Shown: piece by piece, positions 38,146-47,583 of the stretch
Position numbering within the stretch: position 1 is the first letter of the stretch
Layout: the number at the start of each line of letters is the position of its first letter
Assembly: GCF_014385065.1 (NCBI RefSeq)
Contig: NZ_JACRTA010000001.1
Span: 1,041,972 to 1,105,971, forward strand
Length of the DNA: 64,000 bases
Source: Lentihominibacter hominis
GTDB lineage: Bacteria; Bacillota; Clostridia; Peptostreptococcales; Anaerovoracaceae
Direction of reading: 5' to 3'
Notes under the pieces: model-generated
The model's database searches: none
What the model was told of the DNA's origin: nothing
What the model saw: the letters and a program-made list of their open reading frames with translations, nothing else
Position numbers and translations under genes: made by a program

Positions 38146-39678
38146 ATGACACAGAGCAGCAGTGGAGGCAATGAGCTGCAAAGAGGCATTAAAGGCTGGC
38201 AGGTAACATTTATCGGTCTTGGAGGAGTTATCGGTTCATGCTATTTTTTAGGCATAGGTGTCTGCGTCAGAACGATGGGTCCTGCAGTATTGCTGGGATT
38301 TGCTATTGTATCATTCGTTATTTATGCAGTAATGGTGGCTTATGCGGAATTGCTGGTGAATGTACCGAGGACAGGCTCATTTATCTCGTATACTAAAGAG
38401 TTTCTGGGACCTCAGTGGTCCATAGGAATGGGCTGGGCGTTTTGGTGTAACTGGGTTGCATTTGTACCGTCAGAGTGTATAGCGCTGGCGTCTACTGTTA
38501 AGTATATGACCGGTTCGGACAGTCCGGTGCTTTATGTTTCGGTAGCAGTAGGTGCCCTGGCAGTCGTTACTATCATCAATATTGCAGCAGTAAGTCTGTT
38601 TTCAAGGGTAGAAGGCATACTGGGAATAACAAAGGTAAGTGTAATCATATTATTTATTGTCGTAGCTATAGGAATCTGGCTTGGTCTGTGGGGCAATGAG
38701 AATGCATTTATAGGAACGTCAGTAAACTTCGGGGGAGCCGCTTCACTGATGGATGAACTGTTCCCTAAGGGATCGTTGATCGTATTTACACAGATGACGC
38801 TGATACTTGTAACATGTGAAGGTACAGAACTCATAGGTCTGGCTGCGGCAGAGGCACAGGATCCCGAACATTCCGTGCCGAAAGCCTGCAAGAGTGTTAT
38901 TTGGAGAGTACTGGGACTTTATCTGGTGCCTATAATTCTGATACTGCTGGTTTATCCATGGGGTAATGCGCACGATGATGTGCCTATTTTTGCAGACATC
39001 TGTAACAGCTATGGCTTGCCGATTATGGGATTCATAATGTCAGCAGCAGTATTTGTAGCTGCATTCTCCTGTTCAAATTCAGGCTTTTACGGATCGGTAA
39101 GAGGTATGTATGGACTGGCTACGGAAGGGCTTGCTCCTAAGTTCCTGACTAAGGTCACGAAAACAGGAAATCCAAGAAACTGTGTTTGGCTTACCATGAC
39201 ATGTATGTGGGTAATCATGATATTAGGTCTGGTTTCACAGCTTACAGGAGCTCTTGAAACATTATATGCCAGCCTGTTGTCGCTTGCAGGATTCACAGGA
39301 ACAATGTGCTGGATAGGAATATGTCTGTCGCAGGTAGTGATGAGAAGAAGGCTTAAGCAGAGAGGATATGATCCTAAGACATGTCTTAAAGCTAAAGTAA
39401 ATGATAAAGTCGCATGGCTTCCTCTTGTGGCCGCTATAGTACAGATTGTGGTGCTGGTAATGCTGGTACTCGAGGATCAGCTTGTATTCGGCATTGCGGC
39501 AGGATGTACAATAGTACCTATGATAATAAGATACATAAATGTAAAAAGAGGAAAGGCCAGAGATGTTGTCAAAGCCAATGATAAGGAAAAGTCGTTTGAC
39601 GAGTTGTTCCCGCCTCTGACTGAAGAAGAACATAAGGAGCGCGCAGCAGCGTATGCTGTAGAAGCAGCGAGAGAATAA
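38146..39678 (+). CDS. APC-superfamily amino acid permease
   Basis: 510 residues, about 12 membrane segments. The N-terminal FIGLGGVIGSCYFLGIG is the APC membrane-1 glycine motif, followed by PRTGSFISYTKEFLGP. Family members import amino acids or exchange them for amines or decarboxylation products. The start is the ATG at 38146 behind AAGGAGGGATG. It is followed directly by the Trp T-box leader but is upstream of that control, so a tryptophan role is not implied. Codons resemble those of the aminotransferase only in part. Substrate unknown. Confidence 0.88.
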   Translation: MTQSSSGGNELQRGIKGWQVTFIGLGGVIGSCYFLGIGVCVRTMGPAVLLGFAIVSFVIYAVMVAYAELLVNVPRTGSFISYTKEFLGPQWSIGMGWAFWCNWVAFVPSECIALASTVKYMTGSDSPVLYVSVAVGALAVVTIINIAAVSLFSRVEGILGITKVSVIILFIVVAIGIWLGLWGNENAFIGTSVNFGGAASLMDELFPKGSLIVFTQMTLILVTCEGTELIGLAAAEAQDPEHSVPKACKSVIWRVLGLYLVPIILILLVYPWGNAHDDVPIFADICNSYGLPIMGFIMSAAVFVAAFSCSNSGFYGSVRGMYGLATEGLAPKFLTKVTKTGNPRNCVWLTMTCMWVIMILGLVSQLTGALETLYASLLSLAGFTGTMCWIGICLSQVVMRRRLKQRGYDPKTCLKAKVNDKVAWLPLVAAIVQIVVLVMLVLEDQLVFGIAAGCTIVPMIIRYINVKRGKARDVVKANDKEKSFDELFPPLTEEEHKERAAAYAVEAARE

Positions 39679-39682
39679 ATTC

Positions 39683-39711
39683 TTGACAAATATATTCAGG
39701 ATGAATATAAT
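39683..39711 (+). promoter_or_regulatory. consensus promoter of the T-box/trpB transcript
   Basis: TTGACA (39683-39688) and TATAAT (39706-39711), spacing 17: perfect consensus for the housekeeping sigma factor, starting immediately after the permease stop codon. Confidence 0.9.
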
Positions 39712-39717
39712 TACACC

Positions 39718-40005
39718 ATAATAATATAAAAACTTTAAACCGATGATTAAGAATAGTAGGTCAGGTTTTGAATTCAAAGAGAGTCGCGTGCGGTGGGAGA
39801 GCGATAAGGATAACCGGATCGAATGGACTTATGAGGGCAGACGAAAAGCTGTATAGCCGAGTAGAAACTGACGGGATCTCCGCCTGTTATAAAGGGAGTG
39901 CGTATGATAGCTGTACGTGAAAAGATAAGGGTAGAATCGTTATCCTTGGGTGGCATAACAAAAGCAGCGCTTTTGTCCCGTAGCTGGGGCAAGAGCGCTT
40001 TTTAT
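39718..40005 (+). ncRNA. T-box riboswitch, tryptophan type
   Basis: The leader fills most of the 402-base gap. Stem I features are AGTAG (39754-39758), the distal block AGAGAGTCGCGTGCGGTGGG (39778-39797) and the return strand GAA followed by ACTTATGAG. The specifier codon read from the loop is TGG (39824-39826, Trp). The T-box sequence is TTGGGTGGCATAAC (39946-39959), whose TGGC (39951-39954) can pair with a GCCA tRNA end; tRNA-Trp has a G discriminator. A terminator, GCGCTTTTGTCCC (39967-39979) with GGGGCAAGAGCGC (39986-39998) and a T run, competes with the antiterminator. Uncharged tRNA-Trp should switch on the downstream trpB. Confidence 0.9.
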
Positions 40006-40080
40006 AATTGGGAGATATTGAGTTTTTCTATTTCCTGAAAAAATATTATTAACAATGTCAGTAAGTGAAAGGAGTTTTAA

Positions 40081-41463
40081 ATGAAAACTAAAATACCGCA
40101 CAGAATATATCTTACAGAAGATCAAATTCCCAAGCAATGGTATAACCTAAGGGCAGATATGAAGGAACAGGCCGCTCCTCTGATTAACCCTGCTACAGGC
40201 AGGCCTGCGGCTCTCGAAGATCTTTATCCTGTGTTCTGCGAGGATCTGGCAAAGCAGGAGATGGATGATGAAACCAGATATTTTGATATTCCTGAGGAAG
40301 TTTTGGATATTTACAAGATTTACAGACCATCACCTTTATGCAGAGCCTATAATCTTGAGAAAGCTTTGGATACACCGGCAAAAATATACTATAAATTTGA
40401 AGGAAATAATACATCCGGAAGTCATAAACTGAATTCTGCTGTGGCTCAGGCATATTATGCAGGAAAAGAAGGTCTTAAAGGAGTAACTACAGAGACGGGA
40501 GCCGGCCAGTGGGGGACAGCTCTCTCGGAAGCTTGCTCATATTTTGGACTGGATCTGGAGGTTTATATGGTTAAGGTATCATTCCAGCAGAAACCTTTCA
40601 GAAAAGATATCATGAAGACTTTTGGAGCAAAAGTTTTCGCATCACCTTCAGAGAGAACGGAGGCTGGACGAAGGATCTTGGCGGAAGATCCGGATAACAG
40701 CGGAAGCTTGGGCTGTGCCATATCAGAAGCGGTGGAAAGGGCTGTTACAAGCGATGGGTATAAATATGTACTTGGCTCGGTCCTCAATCAGGTGGTGCTT
40801 CACCAGTCTGTCATAGGCCTTGAATCGAAAACGGCTATGGAACTTTGCGATGAATATCCTGATATAGTTATAGGATGTGCGGGAGGCGGTTCGAATCTCG
40901 GAGGCCTTATAGCTCCGTTTATGCAAGATAAGCTGACCGGTAAGTCAGATCCGCGGTTTATTGCTGTAGAGCCGGCTTCGTGCCCATCTCTTACAAGGGG
41001 TGTTTATCGATATGATTTCTGTGATACAGGAAAGATTACTCCTATGGCTAAGATGTATACGCTGGGCTGCACATTCAAGCCGTCGGCCAATCATGCAGGC
41101 GGCCTTAGATATCACGGGATGTCCCCGATACTGTCCAAGCTGTATCATGATGGATATATGGAAGCTGTAGCGTATGAACAAACTAAGGTCTTTGAAGCAG
41201 CAGTTCAATTTGCCAAGCTTGAGACGATTCTTCCTGCCCCGGAATCGGCTCACGCCATCAGAGCGGCTATAGATGAGGCTTTGAAATGCAGACAGACGGG
41301 AGAAGCAAAGACTATTCTATTCGGTCTTACAGGAACAGGATACTTTGATATGACAGCGTATGCTGCGTATAATGAAGGGAATATGAATGATTATATCCCT
41401 AGTGATGAGGAACTTAAACCTGCTATAGAGGCTCTTCCTAAGATACCGGGAATACAGGAATAG
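40081..41463 (+). CDS. trpB: TrpB2-type tryptophan synthase beta-like enzyme
   Basis: 460-residue PLP enzyme of the TrpB2 (TrpB-like) group, longer than the about 400 of classical TrpB. It has NNTSGSHKLNSAVAQA with the PLP lysine, ETGAGQWGTALSEA, the phosphate-binding GCAGGGSNLGG (GGGSN), and HAGGLRYHG near the C-terminus. TrpB2 enzymes usually act without TrpA and condense free indole with serine. No trpA or other trp gene is nearby. The upstream Trp T-box strongly supports a role in tryptophan supply, most simply indole salvage. Ribosome binding site AAAGGAG. Confidence 0.93.
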   Translation: MKTKIPHRIYLTEDQIPKQWYNLRADMKEQAAPLINPATGRPAALEDLYPVFCEDLAKQEMDDETRYFDIPEEVLDIYKIYRPSPLCRAYNLEKALDTPAKIYYKFEGNNTSGSHKLNSAVAQAYYAGKEGLKGVTTETGAGQWGTALSEACSYFGLDLEVYMVKVSFQQKPFRKDIMKTFGAKVFASPSERTEAGRRILAEDPDNSGSLGCAISEAVERAVTSDGYKYVLGSVLNQVVLHQSVIGLESKTAMELCDEYPDIVIGCAGGGSNLGGLIAPFMQDKLTGKSDPRFIAVEPASCPSLTRGVYRYDFCDTGKITPMAKMYTLGCTFKPSANHAGGLRYHGMSPILSKLYHDGYMEAVAYEQTKVFEAAVQFAKLETILPAPESAHAIRAAIDEALKCRQTGEAKTILFGLTGTGYFDMTAYAAYNEGNMNDYIPSDEELKPAIEALPKIPGIQE

Positions 41464-41541
41464 TAAATATGGGTGTTTACAATTCTTCATTTGTATCTTA
41501 TTATATAAATAGAAAGTTATAAATTTAACAGAGAGGTATTT

Positions 41542-42981
41542 ATGAGAATTTTTGACACCAAAGTACAAGAATTAAAGTATACGGTATTAATGGAGCTGGC
41601 ATGGCAGACATGGAGGGGCAATGATGCCTTCATGGTGTTTAATGAGATAGCCGATGAGATTGTCAAGAAGGATGCGCCTCCGATGAGCTGCTGTATTTAC
41701 AAGGACAGAGCCATAGTGGCAGAGAGAATCAGGATTGCCCTTGGCGGTAATAAAAATAACCCTAACATTATTCAGGTGATAGATATTTCATGTGATGAAT
41801 GTCCTGTGGCCGGTCATGTTGTAACAGATCTGTGCAGAGGATGTGTAGCTCACAGATGTTCTGATGCGTGTAAACTGGGGGCGATAACATTCGATGATGA
41901 GCAGATGGCTCATATAGATAAGGATAAGTGTGTGGAATGCGGAAAGTGCGCAGAAGTGTGTCCTTACAGTGCCATAACCAATTTTAAGCGGCCTTGTGAA
42001 AAAGCCTGCAAAGTAGATGCCATATATATGGCAAAAGATGGTGTCGCCACTATAGACAGCGAGAAGTGTATTGCCTGTGGCGCATGTGTATATCAGTGTC
42101 CTTTCGGAGCTACTCTTGATGTGTCCAGTATAACCGATGTTATCAAGACGATAATGGCCAGTGAAAACAATGAAAAATTTAAAGTATATGCGGTAGTAGC
42201 TCCGGCTATTGCCAGCCAGTTTACATATGCCAAACCGGGACAGGTAATAACGGCGATCAAGGAAGTTGGCTTTTACGGAGTTGAGGAAGCTGCACTGGGA
42301 GCTGATATCGTGGCTTATAATGAAGCGGAAGAGCTTCAGGAAAGAGAGCTGATGACATCGTCGTGCTGTCCTGCTTTTGTCCAGTATATAAAGAACAATT
42401 TCCCGGAGATGGAGAAGTATATATCTACCAGTCTGTCTCCTATGGCTGAAGCCGGAAAACTCATAAAAAAATATGACCCTGACTGCAAAGTTGTGTTCAT
42501 AGGGCCGTGTACCGCTAAAAAAGGGGAAATAAAGGATCCAAAGGTGGCTGAATATATCGATTATGTTTTGACTTTTGAAGAACTTCAGGCTCTGATAGAC
42601 AGTAAAGACATTGAAGTAGAGGAACTGCCTGAGACGGATCTTAATACGGCGTCGCCTTTCGGAAGAAATTTTGCAAGATCAGGAGGCGTTGCAGACGCGG
42701 TTGCGGAAGCCGTTAAAGAGAGAATAGGTGATGAAGTTAAAGTTAATCCGATAGTGTGTGACGGTATTGATCAGTGCAAATCTGCACTGACCAGAGCAAG
42801 CAGAGGGGTACTGCCCAATAATTTCATAGAAGGAATGGTGTGTGACGGAGGCTGCATAGGTGGGGCAGCTTGTCTTACCCATGTGGATAAAGCCAATAGG
42901 AAAAAGATCGAGGCGTATGGAATAAGCGCCAAGATCAAAGAAATACAGGAAGCTGTAGAGCAAGCCAACAACAGAGAATAA
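41542..42981 (+). CDS. group B-type [FeFe] hydrogenase
   Basis: 479 residues. An N-terminal region of about 80 is followed by a Cys-rich part with two 4Fe-4S ferredoxin motifs (CVECGKCAEVCP and CIACGACVYQCP) plus additional Cys (CRGCVAHRCSDAC). The catalytic H-cluster motifs are TSSCCPAF (C275/C276), GPCTAKKGE (C323) and VCDGGCIGG (C434, C438), with the wording typical of group B enzymes rather than group A. It would evolve or oxidise H2 with ferredoxin in the cytosol. Maturases HydE, HydF and HydG are not in the window. Physiological direction of group B enzymes is not firmly established. Confidence 0.9.
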   Translation: MRIFDTKVQELKYTVLMELAWQTWRGNDAFMVFNEIADEIVKKDAPPMSCCIYKDRAIVAERIRIALGGNKNNPNIIQVIDISCDECPVAGHVVTDLCRGCVAHRCSDACKLGAITFDDEQMAHIDKDKCVECGKCAEVCPYSAITNFKRPCEKACKVDAIYMAKDGVATIDSEKCIACGACVYQCPFGATLDVSSITDVIKTIMASENNEKFKVYAVVAPAIASQFTYAKPGQVITAIKEVGFYGVEEAALGADIVAYNEAEELQERELMTSSCCPAFVQYIKNNFPEMEKYISTSLSPMAEAGKLIKKYDPDCKVVFIGPCTAKKGEIKDPKVAEYIDYVLTFEELQALIDSKDIEVEELPETDLNTASPFGRNFARSGGVADAVAEAVKERIGDEVKVNPIVCDGIDQCKSALTRASRGVLPNNFIEGMVCDGGCIGGAACLTHVDKANRKKIEAYGISAKIKEIQEAVEQANNRE

Positions 42982-42994
42982 AAAATTATATAGC

Positions 42995-43023
42995 TTGCAA
43001 TGATTATATTAATATGGTAAGAT
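42995..43023 (+). promoter_or_regulatory. promoter of rpsO
   Basis: TTGCAA (42995-43000) and extended -10 TGG-TAAGAT (hexamer 43018-43023), spacing 17, just after the hydrogenase gene. Confidence 0.65.
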
Positions 43024-43039
43024 GAATTGTTAGCAAATT

Positions 43040-43090
43040 TACCTGCGGCTTAGTCGGGCGAAACTCCGACGGCGACTCGGCGGCAGGCGA
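43040..43090 (+). promoter_or_regulatory. structured rpsO leader, probable S15 autoregulatory RNA
   Basis: A GC-rich island in an AT-rich gap. CCTGC (43042-43046) pairs with GCAGG (43083-43087). Inside, GTCGG (43053-43057) pairs with CCGAC (43066-43070). AGTCG (43052-43056) can alternatively pair with CGACT (43073-43077), so two exclusive folds exist. It ends 12 bases before AAGGAGGAA. Ribosomal protein S15 commonly represses its own mRNA through such structures; binding here is inferred. Confidence 0.65.
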
Positions 43091-43113
43091 ATAAGAATAA
43101 GGAGGAACAGAAT

Positions 43114-43380
43114 ATGATAACAACTGAAAAAAAAGCGGAAATTATTAAGGAATATCAGAGAAAAGAAGGAGACACAGGTTCTCCGGAAGTTCAGATAGCA
43201 GTACTGACATACAGAATAAACGATCTGAACGAGCATCTTCAAATACACAAGAAAGACCATCATTCAAGAAGAGGTCTTTTGAAGATGGTAGGACAGAGAA
43301 GAAACCTTCTTAATTACCTGAGAGAGAAGGATCTTGAAAGATACAGAGATCTTATCACTCGCTTAGGTTTGAGAAAGTAA
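43114..43380 (+). CDS. rpsO: 30S ribosomal protein S15
   Basis: 88 residues, the usual length. It has the S15 signature [19 protein letters not shown], then [21 protein letters not shown]. It binds 16S rRNA in the platform of the small subunit. Ribosome binding site AAGGAGGAA. A terminator and pnp follow, the common rpsO-pnp order. Confidence 0.99.
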   Translation: MITTEKKAEIIKEYQRKEGDTGSPEVQIAVLTYRINDLNEHLQIHKKDHHSRRGLLKMVGQRRNLLNYLREKDLERYRDLITRLGLRK

Positions 43381-43397
43381 ATTAAACTTAAAAATTT

Positions 43398-43429
43398 AGG
43401 CGGGCTCATATTGATCCCGCCTGTTTTTT
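43398..43429 (+). terminator. terminator between rpsO and pnp
   Basis: AGGCGGG (43398-43404) pairs with CCCGCCT (43416-43422), followed by GTTTTTT. It may be leaky, since rpsO and pnp are often co-transcribed. Confidence 0.85.
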
Positions 43430-43494
43430 ATCATGCAGGAAATATTGCATAGATGTTGTTAGAAGAAAGAATAAACAGGAGGTAGTTGTTTATT

Positions 43495-45597
43495 ATGAAA
43501 TTTACAGATTACAGGACTTTTAAGACAGCCATCGGCGGCAAGCTTCTCGAACTTGAGATAGGAAAAGTATGCGAAATGGCTAATGGACAGGTTATGGTGA
43601 GATATGGCGATACTGTGGTTAATGTTACGGCCGTAGCGTCTAAAGAACCGAGGCCTGATATTGATTTTTTCCCGCTTTCTTGCGACTATGAGGAAAAGAT
43701 GTATGCAGCCGGAAAGATTCCCGGTGGATTTATTAAAAGAGAAGGCCGGCCGAGTGAAAAGGCTATACTTAATTCAAGGCTGATGGACAGACCTTTGAGA
43801 CCGTTGTTTCCTAAGGGTTTTTTCAATGATGTGCAGGTGGTGGCGACTGTTATGTGTGTCGATCATGATGCGCCGTCTGAAATTGCCGCTATGATAGGAT
43901 CATCAGTGGCGCTTGCGATATCTGATATTCCGTGGGACGGACCTACGGGATCTGTTCTTATAGGAATGATTGATGGACAGTTTGTGGTGAATCCGTCATT
44001 GGCGCAGAGAGAGGAAAGCAGTCTGCATTTGGTGGTTTCCGGTACTAAAGAAGCTATTATGATGGTAGAGGCGGGCGCTGAAGAGGTGTCTGAGGAAACT
44101 ATTCTGGATGCTATAATGTTTGCCCATGAAGAAATAAAGAAGATAGTAGAATTCATAGATGAGATCGTGAAGGAAGTCGGCAAGCCTAAAATGGAGCTGG
44201 AGCTTTATAAAGTGCCTGAAGATATAGAAGCAGCGGTCAGAGAATATGCAGAAGATAAGATGAGAGCCGCTATCCAGACTTATGACAAAATGGAGAGACT
44301 GGATAATATGGATGCTGTGGAAGCTGAGACAAAAGAACATTTTGAAGAGATATATCCTGACAACAGTAAGGATATCGGCAATGTGCTTTATGCTATAACC
44401 AAGGAGCAGGTGAGAAGTCTGATCCTTGATGACGGAATCAGACCGGATAACAGGAAAGGTACGGAGATCAGGCCGATATGGTGTGAAACCGGTCTTCTTC
44501 CGAGGACACACGGTTCAGGCTTGTTTAAAAGAGGACAGACTCAAGTAATGTCTATTGCGACTCTGGGACCTCTGGGCGAAGCGCAAACTATTGATGGAAT
44601 AACGGAGCAGACTGAGAAAAGATATATGCATCACTACAACTTCCCACCTTACTCTGTGGGAGAAGCAAGACCTATGAGAAGTCCGGGAAGAAGAGAGATT
44701 GGACATGGCGCATTGGCAGAAAGAGCGCTTTTGCCGGTATTACCTGATGAGGAGGATTTTCCTTATGCTATCAGGGTAGTATCTGAGGTTCTTTCCTCTA
44801 ATGGTTCTACATCGCAGGCATCTGTATGCGGAAGCTGTCTGGCTCTTATGGATGCAGGTGTTCCTATTAAAGCTCCTGTTGCCGGAATAGCCATGGGACT
44901 TATAGAACGGGTGGAAGAAGACGGAAGCAGTAAGATGGCAATCCTTTCAGATATACAGGGTATGGAGGATTTTCTTGGGGATATGGACTTTAAAGTGGCT
45001 GGTACAGCTAAAGGTGTGACAGCTATTCAGATGGACATTAAAGTACACGGTCTTTCGAAGGAAGTTCTGCAGAATGCTTTGAAGCAGGCTTATGAAGGCA
45101 GAATGCATATAATGAAAGAAATGCTGGATGAGATATCAGAACCGAGGAAAGAGCTTTCTCCTTATGCTCCGAGGATTATATCTATGCAGATCGATACCGA
45201 CCAGATTAGAACTGTTATTGGACCTGGAGGAAAGACTATTAATAAGATAATCGCTGACACCGGAGTAAAGATTGATATCGATGATACAGGGCTTGTATAT
45301 ATTGCTGCTCCTGATATGGAATCTGCTCAGGCAGGAGTTAAGGAAATCGAGATGTTGCTTAAAGAACCTGAACCCGGTGAGATTTATGAGGGAAAGGTGA
45401 CACGAGTGATGCCTTTTGGAGCATTTATAGAGATTCTTCCGGGAAAAGAAGGCTTGCTGCATATTTCGAAAATGGCAAAAGAAAGAGTGGAAAAAGTGGA
45501 AGATGTCATGAATGTCGGTGATATGGTGACGGTAAAAGTTACTGAGATAGATAATCAGAACAGGATAAATCTTTCAAGAAAAGAACTGCTTAAATAA
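43495..45597 (+). CDS. pnp: polyribonucleotide nucleotidyltransferase (PNPase)
   Basis: Phosphorolytic 3'-5' exoribonuclease of the RNA degradosome, 700 residues. It has two RNase PH domains (about 5-230 and 305-540) with [16 protein letters not shown] and the second-core [23 protein letters not shown] (part quoted). A KH domain ([15 protein letters not shown]) and a C-terminal S1 domain ([21 protein letters not shown], shown in part) follow. The ATG at 43495 is preferred over the in-frame TTG at 43486, which sits too close to CAGGAGG. Normal length and full domain set. Confidence 0.97.
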   Translation: MKFTDYRTFKTAIGGKLLELEIGKVCEMANGQVMVRYGDTVVNVTAVASKEPRPDIDFFPLSCDYEEKMYAAGKIPGGFIKREGRPSEKAILNSRLMDRPLRPLFPKGFFNDVQVVATVMCVDHDAPSEIAAMIGSSVALAISDIPWDGPTGSVLIGMIDGQFVVNPSLAQREESSLHLVVSGTKEAIMMVEAGAEEVSEETILDAIMFAHEEIKKIVEFIDEIVKEVGKPKMELELYKVPEDIEAAVREYAEDKMRAAIQTYDKMERLDNMDAVEAETKEHFEEIYPDNSKDIGNVLYAITKEQVRSLILDDGIRPDNRKGTEIRPIWCETGLLPRTHGSGLFKRGQTQVMSIATLGPLGEAQTIDGITEQTEKRYMHHYNFPPYSVGEARPMRSPGRREIGHGALAERALLPVLPDEEDFPYAIRVVSEVLSSNGSTSQASVCGSCLALMDAGVPIKAPVAGIAMGLIERVEEDGSSKMAILSDIQGMEDFLGDMDFKVAGTAKGVTAIQMDIKVHGLSKEVLQNALKQAYEGRMHIMKEMLDEISEPRKELSPYAPRIISMQIDTDQIRTVIGPGGKTINKIIADTGVKIDIDDTGLVYIAAPDMESAQAGVKEIEMLLKEPEPGEIYEGKVTRVMPFGAFIEILPGKEGLLHISKMAKERVEKVEDVMNVGDMVTVKVTEIDNQNRINLSRKELLK

Positions 45598-45612
45598 ATT
45601 AAGAAAATATAA

Positions 45613-45649
45613 AACATCCGGTTTTAAAAGAGACCGGATGTTTTTTTAT
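45613..45649 (+). terminator. terminator after pnp
   Basis: AACATCCGGT (45613-45622) pairs with ACCGGATGTT (45633-45642), followed by TTTTTT. Confidence 0.9.
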
Positions 45650-45792
45650 ATAACTTATAGTATTTGGAGAGTATGAGAGTCGATATTTGTGTAAAAGCTA
45701 AGATTGCAGTTTCGCATTTTTTTGTTTTGTATGAGAAAAGCATGCGATGTAAGAATGATAATTAGTTGGGATTCTGATAAAGTGTGGAGAAA

Positions 45793-45856
45793 TTTGAATG
45801 AAAATGAAATATTTTGAATGAAAATGATTGACTTTGAACGAGATTGTGTTATTATT
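45793..45856 (+). promoter_or_regulatory. fructose operon promoter with three operator repeats at 20-bp period
   Basis: TTTGAATGAAAATGA occurs at 45793-45807 and 45813-45827, and a third, degenerate copy TTTGAACGAGATTG at 45833-45846. Each is exactly 20 bases from the last. The promoter TTGACT (45828-45833) and extended -10 TGT-TATTAT (hexamer 45850-45855), spacing 16, lie over and between repeats 2 and 3. This suits repression by the DeoR-type protein encoded next. Confidence 0.8.
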
Positions 45857-45877
45857 AAAACACAAAGGAGAAAAGAT

Positions 45878-46624
45878 ATGCTGCAGGAAGAAAGATTCAA
45901 TAAGATATTGGCAGAGTTATCCGAAAAAGGAGCCGTAAAAAATATCAGGCTTGCCGAAATGCTCAATGTCAGCGAATCTACAATTCGACGAGACATAAAT
46001 GAGCTTGATGATATGGGCAGATTAAGAAAAGTTTTCGGCGGAGCAATGCGGATAGAAAAAGATGTGAATACACTGGAAGAAGACATTATCACGAAGTCTT
46101 CAGTTCATGTTGATGAGAAAGAACTGATAGCCAGATATGCGGCCGGCCTCATAGATGACAATGATTCAGTATTCATAGATGCCGGCACGACTACGGAAAA
46201 GATGGTAGAGCATATAGAAAATCATACAGCGACTTACATGACCAATGGCATAATTCATGCTCAGAAGCTTGCTCAGAAAGGAATGGATGTAAGTGTAGTA
46301 TGCGGGAGAGTAAAGGGAAAGACACTTTCCGTAATAGGTGCAAGAGCTGTGAAGTCAATACAAAGCTATAATTTTACAAAATGTTTTATGGGTGTCAACG
46401 GTATAGATGTTTCCAAAGGATTCACGACGCCTGATCTGGATGAGGCTATGATAAAAGAGGAGGTTGTGAAGCGGTCTCATACATCGTATATATTGGCAGA
46501 TTCTTCGAAATTTGATCAGATATTTGCGGTGACATTTGCAAAATTAAAGGGATCATGTATTATTACTGATACATTAAATAATGATTTATACAGAGAATAT
46601 GCTGTGATAAAGGAGGTTAAGTGA
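45878..46624 (+). CDS. fruR: DeoR-family repressor of the fructose operon
   Basis: 248 residues from the ATG at 45878 behind AAAGGAG; the longer in-frame start lies inside the operators. The N-terminal HTH contains LAEMLNVSESTIRRDINEL. The C-terminal sugar-phosphate sensor has DAGTTTEKMVEHI and ILADSSKFDQI. DeoR-type FruR proteins bind fructose-1-phosphate or a related ester and release the operator. It heads the operon and most likely represses its own promoter. Confidence 0.92.
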   Translation: MLQEERFNKILAELSEKGAVKNIRLAEMLNVSESTIRRDINELDDMGRLRKVFGGAMRIEKDVNTLEEDIITKSSVHVDEKELIARYAAGLIDDNDSVFIDAGTTTEKMVEHIENHTATYMTNGIIHAQKLAQKGMDVSVVCGRVKGKTLSVIGARAVKSIQSYNFTKCFMGVNGIDVSKGFTTPDLDEAMIKEEVVKRSHTSYILADSSKFDQIFAVTFAKLKGSCIITDTLNNDLYREYAVIKEVK

Positions 46625-46625
46625 G

Positions 46626-47543
46626 ATGATATACACGATAACCATCAGTCCCGCTATAGATTATGTAGTACATCTTGATTTGCTGAAAGAGGGAATGACT
46701 AACCGTTCGACCCATGAAGAATATTTTCTGGGAGGGAAAGGGATAAATGTATCTCAGGTACTTAAAGAACTTGGAGTGGGGAGTGTGGCTCTTGGATTTG
46801 TCCGCGGATTTACCGGGCAGGCTCTTGAATCGGGACTTCGGGATAAAGGGATAGATACTGACTTTATTCATTTGACACAGGGGATAACCAGAATAAATGT
46901 AAAAATCAAAGCAGATGAGGAAACGGAGATAAACGGACAGGGAACTGTGCCTACAGCAGCGGATTTTGACAAATTGGCAGAAAAGCTGAAGAAACTTAAA
47001 GATGACGATATTCTCATTATATCCGGCAATATACCTAAGGTACTTCCTCAGGATACTTATGATAGAATATTGAAGCTTACCAAAGATAAAAAAATGAGAA
47101 TAATAGTGGATACAAACGGCGATCTTCTCATAAATTCACTGAAATACAGACCCTTCCTTATAAAACCTAATATAGACGAGCTCAAAGATATTTTCGGAAA
47201 AGACATCAGCGCTGAGGAAGGGGCATTAAAGCTTCAGGAGTCCGGAGCGCGTAATGTAATAGTTTCATTAGGCAAAGATGGAGCAGTCCTTCTGGCAGAA
47301 GACGGTAATATATACAGAGCAGGAGTATGCACAGGGAAGGTTCTCAACACAGTTGGATCAGGCGATTCCATGGTGGCGGGATTTCTTGTAGGATATATGC
47401 AGACAGGTGACTATAAATATGCTCTTGATCTGGGAAGTGCGGCAGGATCCGCAACGGCACTTTCGCCGGGTCTTGCTGAAAATCATAAGATATACGGTTG
47501 TTTAAAAGAGTTGAGGGGCACCGAAGATGTGCAGCCTAAATGA
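46626..47543 (+). CDS. fruK: 1-phosphofructokinase
   Basis: PfkB-family kinase of 305 residues that converts fructose-1-phosphate to fructose-1,6-bisphosphate. Signatures are EYFLGGKGINVSQVLKELG at the N-terminus and the C-terminal VLNTVGSGDSMVAGFLVGY with the catalytic Asp. It follows fruR with almost no gap. The product of the FruA transporter is its substrate, which fits the neighbouring genes. Tagatose-6-phosphate kinase is a related alternative but less likely here. Confidence 0.94.
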   Translation: MIYTITISPAIDYVVHLDLLKEGMTNRSTHEEYFLGGKGINVSQVLKELGVGSVALGFVRGFTGQALESGLRDKGIDTDFIHLTQGITRINVKIKADEETEINGQGTVPTAADFDKLAEKLKKLKDDDILIISGNIPKVLPQDTYDRILKLTKDKKMRIIVDTNGDLLINSLKYRPFLIKPNIDELKDIFGKDISAEEGALKLQESGARNVIVSLGKDGAVLLAEDGNIYRAGVCTGKVLNTVGSGDSMVAGFLVGYMQTGDYKYALDLGSAAGSATALSPGLAENHKIYGCLKELRGTEDVQPK

Positions 47544-47557
47544 TCACTTTAGTGATC
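47540..47557 (+). repeat. intercistronic hairpin before fruA
   Basis: GATCAC-TTTA-GTGATC forms a 6-bp stem over the fruK stop codon and ahead of the fruA ribosome binding site. ATGATCACTTT-AG-GATC is shared with the hairpin at 18855-18874 before atpE. Confidence 0.6.
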
Positions 47558-47583
47558 TGAACTAAAGGAAAGGAGAATTAAAC

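Noticed and set aside
40885..40905. GGTTCGAATCTC, which looks like a tRNA T-arm
   Set aside because: It lies inside the phosphate-binding GGGSN codons of trpB, and no acceptor or anticodon arm surrounds it.
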